From positions 1-39,888 of the forward strand of contig JADFXG010000030.1 of NCBI GenBank assembly GCA_015233895.1: a stretch of 39,888 nt of DNA, written 5' to 3'. Origin of the DNA: Nitrospirota bacterium. GTDB lineage: Bacteria > Nitrospirota > Thermodesulfovibrionia > Thermodesulfovibrionales > Magnetobacteriaceae. Each line of letters opens with the position of its first letter. Positions within the stretch are counted from its first letter, which is position 1. The notes beneath the pieces are model-generated. The model was not told the DNA's origin. It worked only from the letters and a program-made list of their open reading frames with translations, and ran no database searches. The position numbers were made by a program, and so were the translations under genes. Positions 33,577 to 39,888 of this stretch are shown piece by piece.

Positions 33577-34779
33577 ATGAAAGCATTGATATTGACAAAC
33601 GAATATCCACCGAATGTTTACGGCGGCGCCGGTGTGCATGTAGAATACCTCAGCCGTGAAATGTCTAAACTTATTGATGTCGAGGTACGGTGTTTTGGCA
33701 CTCAGGACTCAGGCACTAAAAATTTAAAAGTAAAAGGCTATGGTTTTGACCCAAAATTGTTTGAAAATACCGACAAACAACTAAAGTCTGTCTTTACCGC
33801 CCTCTACAACTGTGTGATGATGAACTCAACACCTGTGGATGCAGATGTTATTCACTGCCACACATGGTACACACATTTTGGCGGTGTTACGGCAAGGAAA
33901 TCCTATAATATCCCTCTTTTTATAACTACGCATTCACTTGAACCCCTAAGGCCATGGAAACGTGAACAGCTTGGCCACGGTTATGAAATGTCCTTGTGGA
34001 TTGAAAACACTGCACTTAACATGGCTGATTCCATTGTTGCCGTTTCTGAGGGAATGAAACAGGATATAATAAGGCTTTTTGATATAGATGAAAAAAAGAT
34101 TACCGTAATCTATAATGGTATTGACACTGATGAGTATAAGCCCACACAGTCTGAAGATGTACTGGCAGAGTACGGCATAGACCCCGACAAGCCTTATGTA
34201 CTGTTTGTAGGCAGAATTACCAGACAAAAGGGCATAATGCATCTTGTAAATGCCATCCCTTATATAAACGATGAGGTACAGATAGTGTTGTGCGCCGGGC
34301 AGCCTGACACACCGGAAATTAAGGCTGAAATGGAGGCCGGTGTCAAGAAAATTCAGGAAAAGCGGAAAAATGTTATCTGGATTCAAAAAATGGTACCTAA
34401 GCCGCATATAATTCCCATTTACTCACATGCCTCGGTTTTCTGCTGTCCGTCCATATATGAACCCTTCGGAATCATAAATCTTGAGGCTATGGCCTGCTCA
34501 ATTCCGGTTGTGGCTACAGCTACTGGCGGCATTGTAGAGATATTACAGGATGGAGTGACCGGCTATCTGGTTAACCTGGAACAGCTTAAGGAGTGTCCCT
34601 TTGAACCTGTTGAACCAAATGTGTTTTCAAAGGACCTTGCAAATGCTATAAACAAAATTCTTGATGATAAAACGCTCAGGCTAAAGATGGGATTATCTGG
34701 CAGGACACGGGCTGAGCAGCACTTTAGCTGGAAAACTATTGCAAGGGAAGTCGTTGATTTATATAGTAAATTTATATAA
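33577..34779 (+). CDS. Glycogen synthase/maltose-1-phosphate synthase (GlgM/GlgA type)
   Basis: This 400-residue GT4 enzyme belongs to the actinobacterial-type ADP-glucose glucosyltransferases (Corynebacterium GlgA/Mycobacterium GlgM). The N-terminus is NEYPPNVYGGAGVHVEYLSREM. HCHTWYTHFGGVTARK and FITTHSLEPLRPWKREQLGHGYEMSLWIE follow, then NGIDTDEYKP, FVGRITRQKG, and the EX7E motif in YEPFGIINLEAMACSIPVVAT. Because glgE starts 57 bases later, synthesis of maltose-1-phosphate from ADP-glucose and glucose-1-phosphate is the likely job. Chain-elongating glycogen synthase remains possible. No glgC is in the window. Confidence 0.9.
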   Translation: MKALILTNEYPPNVYGGAGVHVEYLSREMSKLIDVEVRCFGTQDSGTKNLKVKGYGFDPKLFENTDKQLKSVFTALYNCVMMNSTPVDADVIHCHTWYTHFGGVTARKSYNIPLFITTHSLEPLRPWKREQLGHGYEMSLWIENTALNMADSIVAVSEGMKQDIIRLFDIDEKKITVIYNGIDTDEYKPTQSEDVLAEYGIDPDKPYVLFVGRITRQKGIMHLVNAIPYINDEVQIVLCAGQPDTPEIKAEMEAGVKKIQEKRKNVIWIQKMVPKPHIIPIYSHASVFCCPSIYEPFGIINLEAMACSIPVVATATGGIVEILQDGVTGYLVNLEQLKECPFEPVEPNVFSKDLANAINKILDDKTLRLKMGLSGRTRAEQHFSWKTIAREVVDLYSKFI

Positions 34780-34835
34780 CAGACCTGTTTTTGTTAATTT
34801 TTGTTGACTAAATAGCGCAGTGCGGAGGATTCAGG

Positions 34836-36839
34836 ATGAATGCTGTTTTAATTAAACCCTTTGTGATAGAGGCGATAGTGCCGTCAGTGGATGGCGGTAA
34901 GTTTCCTGTAAAACGGGAGGTCGGGGAAACTCTTGTAGTGACGGCTACTGTTTACAGGGACGGCCACGATGTCACTCGGGTAAATCTTAAATATAAGGAA
35001 AAATACGGCGATAAAACGTGGCAGACTGTCGAGATGGAATCAATTAACTCAGGCCTTGATTTATGGCGGGGGGCTTTTTTACTTGATAAAAACACAAGAT
35101 ATATTTATACCATAGAGGCATACACGGACACTTACCAGTCATGGCTTAAGGATACAACGAAAAAATTTACGGCTGGAGCCGATATTGCAAGTGAACTAAC
35201 AGAGGGAGAGATTTTTATAAAATCTCTCATAGATGAAAGTGTCCCGGACGATGAGAAATCGTACATAAACGGGATTCTTGCCCTTATAGGCAAGAAAAAA
35301 AACCAGAAGGACAAGCTTACAATAATGTCAGATGCGGTTCTGACAGACTTTGTCACGATGTATGAGAAAAAGCCTGATTTAACTGTTCATGAACCCTTTC
35401 TTGAAGTAGTGGCAGACCGGGAGCGGGCTCGTTATGCCGCGTGGTATGAGATATTTCCGCGCTCTCAGGGAAATAAGCCCGGCAAAAGTGCCACGTTTAA
35501 AGACTGCATTAAGAGGCTTCCTGAGATAAAAGAAATGGGCTTTGATGTCTTATACCTTACTCCGATTCATCCCATTGGGGTTACAAAACGAAAGGGGCCA
35601 AATAACAGCTTAAATCCTACAGAGCTGGATCCGGGCTGTCCGTATGCGATAGGGAGCACTCTTGGCGGCCATAAGGCAGTGGAGCCCGGGCTTGGCACGT
35701 TAAAGGATTTTGATGAGTTGGACAAAGCCTGCAAAAAAATGGACATGGAAATAGCGCTTGACTTTGCCATTAACTGCTCCCCAGACCATCCGTACGTTAA
35801 GGAGCATCCAGAGTGGTTTTTTAAGCGCCCTGACGGCTCGATTAAATATGCCGAAAATCCTCCTAAAAAGTACGAGGACATCTACCCGCTTAATTTCTAC
35901 GCCCCGGGGGATGCACAAGAAATGCTTTGGACAGAGATGAAAAGCATACTTGAATTTTGGATTAAACACGGCGTACGGATATTCAGAGTGGACAACCCGC
36001 ACACTAAACCGATACCGTTTTGGCATTGGTTGATTACTGAGCTGCAACGCCAATACCCTGATGTGATATTTCTTGCTGAGGCCTTTACACGGCCTCCCAT
36101 GATGAGGATGCTTGCCAAAGTTGGTTTCTCACAGTCCTACACCTACTTTACATGGAGGAACTTTAAAGGGGAAATTACTGAGTATTTTACGGAGCTTACC
36201 CACTCAGAAAGTGCCGAATATATGAGGGGAAATTTGTTTGCAAACACACCGGATATTTTACCCCGGATTTTACAAATAGGCAGCAGACCTGCCTTTAAAA
36301 TGCGCTTTGTTTTGGCTGCCACACTGTCCTCAGTCTATGGCATATACAGCGGGTATGAGCTTTGTGAAAACACCGCCATTACAGGTAAAGAGGAATATTT
36401 TGACTCCGAAAAGTATGACTATAAAGTATGGGACTGGGACAGAGCCGGTAATATCAAGGATTTTATTACAAAAATTAACCGGATACGGCGAGAAAACGAA
36501 GCTTTGCATAATTACAAAAATTTGCGTTTCTATCACGCAGATAATGAAAATATTTTATTTTATGGAAAGACTGATACGAATAATAAAAATATTATTCTCT
36601 GTGCAGTTAACCTTGACCCCTTTAACACACACAGCAGCAAACTAACGATTCCCATTGAACAGTTTGGCATAGCACACGATGAAACGTATGAGTTGCAGAA
36701 CCTTATAAACGGAGAACGTACGCCAATTAGAGGGCAGGAGTATTTTGTTACTTTAAATCCCGACTGGGAGCCAGGCTTTATATATAAAGTGAATCGTTGG
36801 GTTCATACGGAGGATAAGTTTGATTATTTCAATATGTAA
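34836..36839 (+). CDS. glgE: Maltose-1-phosphate maltosyltransferase GlgE
   Basis: GlgE transfers maltose from maltose-1-phosphate onto alpha-glucan chains. The 667-residue protein has the family order: N-terminal beta domain, helical S domain, GH13_3 barrel, C domain. ARYAAWYEIFPRS opens the barrel, then DVLYLTPIHPIG and ALDFAINCSPDHPY. The nucleophile is Asp386 in FRVDNPHTKP and the acid/base Glu415 in AEAFTRPPM, 29 residues apart as in Streptomyces GlgE. The start follows GGAGG. It is in tandem with the GlgM-like gene, which would supply its donor. Confidence 0.96.
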   Translation: MNAVLIKPFVIEAIVPSVDGGKFPVKREVGETLVVTATVYRDGHDVTRVNLKYKEKYGDKTWQTVEMESINSGLDLWRGAFLLDKNTRYIYTIEAYTDTYQSWLKDTTKKFTAGADIASELTEGEIFIKSLIDESVPDDEKSYINGILALIGKKKNQKDKLTIMSDAVLTDFVTMYEKKPDLTVHEPFLEVVADRERARYAAWYEIFPRSQGNKPGKSATFKDCIKRLPEIKEMGFDVLYLTPIHPIGVTKRKGPNNSLNPTELDPGCPYAIGSTLGGHKAVEPGLGTLKDFDELDKACKKMDMEIALDFAINCSPDHPYVKEHPEWFFKRPDGSIKYAENPPKKYEDIYPLNFYAPGDAQEMLWTEMKSILEFWIKHGVRIFRVDNPHTKPIPFWHWLITELQRQYPDVIFLAEAFTRPPMMRMLAKVGFSQSYTYFTWRNFKGEITEYFTELTHSESAEYMRGNLFANTPDILPRILQIGSRPAFKMRFVLAATLSSVYGIYSGYELCENTAITGKEEYFDSEKYDYKVWDWDRAGNIKDFITKINRIRRENEALHNYKNLRFYHADNENILFYGKTDTNNKNIILCAVNLDPFNTHSSKLTIPIEQFGIAHDETYELQNLINGERTPIRGQEYFVTLNPDWEPGFIYKVNRWVHTEDKFDYFNM

Positions 36840-36863
36840 AGTGTTAGTAATAGCTGGTGCTCT

Positions 36864-37667
36864 GTGGTAGTGGACGCCTTTAGCTATATCGGGGATATAG
36901 TAAGCAACAGAGGGTTGATTTTTGAGCTAACCATGAGAGATTTTAAGTCTAAGTATCTTGGATCTTATTTAGGTCTTATTTGGGCTTTTATCAATCCTAT
37001 GGCATATGTTGTGATTTTATGGTTTGTTTTTTATCTTGGTTTTAAAAGTTCAACAGTTGGGAACATTTCTTTTTTCCATTGGCTTATAGCGGGAATAGTG
37101 CCGTGGTTTTTTATTTCTGACAGCTTATCCAGTGCTGCTCTCTCTATTGTTGACTATAGTTTTTTAGTAAAGAAGGTTGTCTTTAGGATTAGTCTGCTTC
37201 CACTGGTCAGAATTCTGTCGGCACTGTACGTGCATCTGTTTTTTCTTGTTTTAGTCCTTCTGATTTATCTTATCTCAGGGTGCAGTCTTGATTGGCATGT
37301 GTGCCAGTTGCCATACTATCTTTTTGCTGCAGTTGTGCTTGTTACAGGAGTGTCGTGGATAACGTCATCGGTCACAATCTTTTTCCGGGATATGGGACAG
37401 ATAGTCAATATGCTCTTACAGTTTCTGTTTTGGTTAACGCCCATATTTTGGCAAATTAAAATTATACCGGTGAAGTTCGTGTTGTTTTTAAAGCTCAATC
37501 CAGCTTATTATATAGTACATGGTTACAGAAACTGTTTAATTAACAGAGTGTGGTTTTGGGAGGAGGGATTGCTCACGATTTATTTCTGGGTGGTAGTCGT
37601 TTTAGTTTTCTTTATAGGTGCATTTCTTTTTAGGAGGCTGCGTCCTCATTTCGCAGATGTGATATAA
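36864..37667 (+). CDS. wzm: ABC-2 type polysaccharide export permease
   Basis: This 267-residue inner-membrane protein has six likely transmembrane segments. The Wzm/TagG-like start is MRDFKSKYLGSYLGLIWAFINPMAYVVIL..., and the family's segment ITSSVTIFFRDMGQIVNMLLQFLFWLTPIFW and NPAYYIVHGYRNCLINR follow. It forms the channel for export of a lipid-linked O-antigen or similar polysaccharide with the ATPase encoded six bases downstream. The start is a GTG at 36864, or two codons later at 36870; the ribosome binding site is weak. It follows glgE by 24 bases and could be read through from it. Confidence 0.92.
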   Translation: MVVDAFSYIGDIVSNRGLIFELTMRDFKSKYLGSYLGLIWAFINPMAYVVILWFVFYLGFKSSTVGNISFFHWLIAGIVPWFFISDSLSSAALSIVDYSFLVKKVVFRISLLPLVRILSALYVHLFFLVLVLLIYLISGCSLDWHVCQLPYYLFAAVVLVTGVSWITSSVTIFFRDMGQIVNMLLQFLFWLTPIFWQIKIIPVKFVLFLKLNPAYYIVHGYRNCLINRVWFWEEGLLTIYFWVVVVLVFFIGAFLFRRLRPHFADVI

Positions 37668-37673
37668 GCGACC

Positions 37674-39059
37674 ATGAATACACTTGCATATAAAGGGAGT
37701 ACGGTTTTGACGGAAAATGCTCATATTCCCGGCGATTTCGCATCAGAACTGTCGGATTGCCAGTCAGAAGAAACAGCCATAAGGGCCGTAGGCATTTCTA
37801 AGGTCTATAAACTTTATAAGAGAAAATTAGACAGGCTTAAGGAGTCACTCCATCCATTCAGAAAGAAATATCATGTTGATTTCTATGCGCTGAGAGATGT
37901 TTCATTTGAGTTAAAAAAGGGGCAGACCATAGGTATAATTGGTAAAAACGGAGCCGGTAAATCAACGCTGCTTCAGGTTTTAACAGGAGTGTTAACGCCA
38001 ACCACAGGGGTAGTGTATCGAACCGGCAGGATATCCGCACTGCTTGAGCTTGGTGCTGGTTTTAATCCGGAACTGACAGGCCTTGAAAACGTTTACTTTA
38101 ACAGCACTCTTATGGGTTATTCTAAAAAGGAAATAGATGAAAAGATAGATGACATCGTAAGTTTTGCAGAAATTGGCGACTTTGCAGACCAGGCGGTAAA
38201 AACATACTCAAGCGGGATGTTTGTGAGGCTTGCCTTTGCCGTAGCAATAAACATAGACCCGGACATCCTTATCGTGGATGAGGCGCTAAGTGTTGGAGAT
38301 ATACGATTTCAGCAAAAATGTTTCAGACGCTTCAGGGAATTCAAAGAACAGGGTAAAAGTATAATCTTTGTTTCCCATGACATGGGAGCGGTTAAAAACT
38401 TTTGCGACATTGCCGTGTGGCTTAAAGATGGGTCAATACACCACTTCGGAGACCCGATATTAGTCAGTAAACACTATTTCTCTTTTATGTGTTACGATTC
38501 ACTAACTACAGGGGATGACACTACTAAGGAAACCCAGACCATCGACACTAAAAGCGATACCAGTGAAAACGACTCTATGTGGGAGGATGTAAGCGGATAC
38601 TCTTCATTTGGTGAGGGTGGGGCAGAAATAGAGCGGGTTACACTTATCAACAGAAAAACCGGTGAACGAGTTGATGCTTTAAATGGAGGAGAGGATGTTT
38701 GTTTTATAGTTGAGGGCAGGGCAACACAACCAATAGCCCATCCAGGCATAGGAATAATTCTTAAGGATATCTACGGTAATTTCATGTTTACTGTTAACAA
38801 CTACATGTATAACATTTCGATAAAGCCGTTAAACCCGTCCGACAAAATAAGGGTAGAATTTAACTTTGTGTTTCCAAAGCTAAAAAATGGCCACTATACT
38901 TTTACAGCCTCCATATCAGACGGCACCCTTGAGACCCATATTCAGAACCACTGGGTGCATGATGCCTACCTGGTACGGCTTGTCAATAACGACATCCGCT
39001 ACAAAATGGGCTGCTACGTTATCCTTGACGATGTTGATATGAAAGTTGACTTCAAATAG
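37674..39059 (+). CDS. wzt: Polysaccharide export ABC transporter ATPase with Wzt C-terminal domain
   Basis: The 461-residue protein drives export through Wzm. The N-terminal ATPase has Walker A GKNGAGKST (90-98), the signature YSSGM (178-182), Walker B ILIVDE (198-203) and SHD (234-236). The typical EALSVGDIRFQQKCFRRFREF follows. Residues about 300-461 form a beta-rich Wzt C-terminal domain, which in E. coli O8/O9a binds the capped end of the O-antigen and couples chain recognition to export. An acidic linker (about 270-295) joins them. Adjacent glycosyltransferases suggest the exported polymer is made locally. Confidence 0.94.
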   Translation: MNTLAYKGSTVLTENAHIPGDFASELSDCQSEETAIRAVGISKVYKLYKRKLDRLKESLHPFRKKYHVDFYALRDVSFELKKGQTIGIIGKNGAGKSTLLQVLTGVLTPTTGVVYRTGRISALLELGAGFNPELTGLENVYFNSTLMGYSKKEIDEKIDDIVSFAEIGDFADQAVKTYSSGMFVRLAFAVAINIDPDILIVDEALSVGDIRFQQKCFRRFREFKEQGKSIIFVSHDMGAVKNFCDIAVWLKDGSIHHFGDPILVSKHYFSFMCYDSLTTGDDTTKETQTIDTKSDTSENDSMWEDVSGYSSFGEGGAEIERVTLINRKTGERVDALNGGEDVCFIVEGRATQPIAHPGIGIILKDIYGNFMFTVNNYMYNISIKPLNPSDKIRVEFNFVFPKLKNGHYTFTASISDGTLETHIQNHWVHDAYLVRLVNNDIRYKMGCYVILDDVDMKVDFK

Positions 39060-39111
39060 ACAACTCGTACTAATTAGCTCTCAAAAAGTAAATTAACCAC
39101 AAACAAATAAA

Positions 39112-39150
39112 CCACAGATTAGGATTATTTATCTGTGGCTAAAATTTTTT
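39112..39150 (+). terminator. Rho-independent terminator after wzt
   Basis: CCACAGAT (39112-39119) and ATCTGTGG (39131-39138) form an 8-bp stem, followed by CTAAAATTTTTT. It lies 53 bases after the wzt stop. Confidence 0.75.
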
Positions 39151-39286
39151 AATGGTATCATACCACGTAGCAGTCAGAAGTATAATTCCAATTGTAAATC
39201 AAATATGAAATAATACACTAATACCAAGTGGCAATCTAATAAGTATTATGCTATACTATCTCTAAAAAAAGAACATGGGGGTAGTG

Positions 39287-39790
39287 ATGATGAAAAAGAC
39301 GAAAGTGTTAGAACATCTGACAGCAGTAGAGATAAAGGAGAAGCTAAGGGAGACCACAGGGTTTTGGCGCGTACAGAAATGGTTGGTAATACTGAATGCA
39401 CTGATAGCGCCGAGGTCAGCCAAAGAGATAGCTCTTCATATTGGAGTGGCAGAACAGACAGTACGCAATCTGACATCCCAATATAATCGTTTAGGGCCTA
39501 AAATACTTGATGGACCAGGGAAAGGTGGAAGACGCAATTTCTATTTGACAACAGAGAGAGAAAAAGCACTTTTAGAACCATTTATTGAAAGAGCACTTAC
39601 CGGTAAGATAGCTACTGCTAAAGAAATTAAGGAAGTTTTTGAGCAGACTTTGGGTCACCCAATTCATAAAACGACAATCTATAGGATTCTTAAGAGAAAT
39701 GGTTGGAGAAAAATAGTTCCAGGACCATTTCATGTGCAGGCAGATAAAGAGAAACAGGAAGAGTTTAAAAAAAATTTAGAGAAAAAGTAG
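39287..39790 (+). CDS. IS630-family transposase, ORF A
   Basis: ORF A encodes the N-terminal helix-turn-helix half: ALIAPRSAKEIALHIGVAEQTVRNLTSQYNRLGP, followed by a Gly/Arg linker GPGKGGRRN and a second winged-helix part (HPIHKTTIYRILKRNGWRKI). It ends at a TAG at 39788, before the DDE domain, which continues in the -1 frame. The ATG pair at 39287 and 39290 has GGGGG upstream and is preferred over the ATG at 39275. The product alone would bind DNA but lack catalysis. Confidence 0.85.
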   Translation: MMKKTKVLEHLTAVEIKEKLRETTGFWRVQKWLVILNALIAPRSAKEIALHIGVAEQTVRNLTSQYNRLGPKILDGPGKGGRRNFYLTTEREKALLEPFIERALTGKIATAKEIKEVFEQTLGHPIHKTTIYRILKRNGWRKIVPGPFHVQADKEKQEEFKKNLEKK

Positions 39791-39888
39791 ATACTATCTT
39801 ACAGGACAGAGACCCTAAAGATAAGCGTCCAGTGATAGTGATGGCACAGGATGAGGACCTTTTTGGTCGTATAAATAATGCTCGTAGA
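39772..39888 (+). CDS. IS630-family transposase, ORF B (partial)
   Basis: In the -1 frame, from an A8 run at 39767-39774, the sequence reads through VDTILQDRDPKDKRPVIVM to AQDEDLFGRINNARR, the start of the DDE catalytic domain with its first acidic residue. It is open to the window end and is cut there. The -1 frame has a stop at 39766, so it can only be entered by slippage on the A run, before the ORF A stop at 39788. Confidence 0.75.

Larger units (their letters stand above)
39224..39888 (+). mobile_element. IS630-family element, left part
   Basis: The left terminus CCAAGTGGCAATCTAA follows a TA dinucleotide at 39222-39223, the IS630 target. The element continues past the window edge. Its end is shared with both MITEs of this window, making it the likely source of their transposase. 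Confidence 0.8.

Overview
The window looks like chromosome of a Gram-negative bacterium of fairly low GC content. It carries an O-antigen type ABC exporter (Wzm/Wzt), a class III PHA synthase, a large periplasmic alpha-2-macroglobulin and a GlgE-type glycogen route. The mix of genes would suit Nitrospirota or a deltaproteobacteria-like lineage, but there is no rRNA or ribosomal protein marker here, so this is only a guess. No prophage, CRISPR array or long gene cluster of unknown function is visible. Most of the window is housekeeping and storage metabolism, dotted with decaying toxin-antitoxin and transposon remains.

Layout. 1-670: a broken IS5-type transposase lying directly against the 3' end of truA. 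670-2600 (minus): truA, a HicB-like protein and a lytic transglycosylase. 2965-3585 (plus): an orphan GH19 lysozyme/chitinase. 3602-3680: a three-hairpin intergenic repeat, found again inverted at 29189-29275. 3705-9398 (minus): alpha-2-macroglobulin. 9509-9660: a 152-bp MITE. 9736-11479 (minus): an AbiTii-like protein, a complete hicBA pair, and a second hicB followed by only the first codons of a hicA. 11605-14727 (minus): a ferrous iron operon made of a Fur-FeoA fusion, feoB and a 48-residue Cys-rich membrane protein, with a near-consensus promoter overlapped by a Fur box. 14885-17808: an MFS transporter, a secreted helical protein and a radical SAM protein. 17943-18474 (minus): tRNA-Thr and RNase P RNA. 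18481-20907 (minus): glgB with a repetitive charged tail. 21088-23669 (minus): a solute:sodium symporter translationally coupled to a nagA-like deacetylase. 23866-25134: a DUF433/DUF5615 pair whose toxin gene has been hit by a second MITE, a solo hicB with a hicA relic, and tRNA-Cys. 25311-26369: a leuB-like dehydrogenase. 26518-29183: a small coiled-coil gene, phaE and phaC. 29310-32243: two surface-carbohydrate glycosyltransferases. 32340-33416: a divergent YchF-like GTPase. 33577-36839: glgM/glgA-like and glgE. 36864-39059: wzm and wzt. 39224 to the end: the left part of an IS630-family element.

How the genes fit together. GlgM-like, GlgE and GlgB would form the maltose-1-phosphate route to branched alpha-glucan, with glgB about 13 kb away from the other two. 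PhaE and PhaC would polymerise hydroxyacyl-CoA, giving two carbon stores within about 20 kb. The Fur-FeoA/FeoB operon imports Fe(II) and appears to regulate itself. Wzm/Wzt and the two glycosyltransferases belong to surface polysaccharide export.

The most interesting points are: (1) two 152-153-bp MITEs whose termini match the left end of the IS630 element in the same window, one of which has rewritten the C-terminus of a toxin gene; (2) a Fur-FeoA fusion that parallels DtxR architecture; (3) serial decay of hicA toxin genes with hicB retained; (4) a structured intergenic repeat showing a compensatory base-pair change between its two copies.
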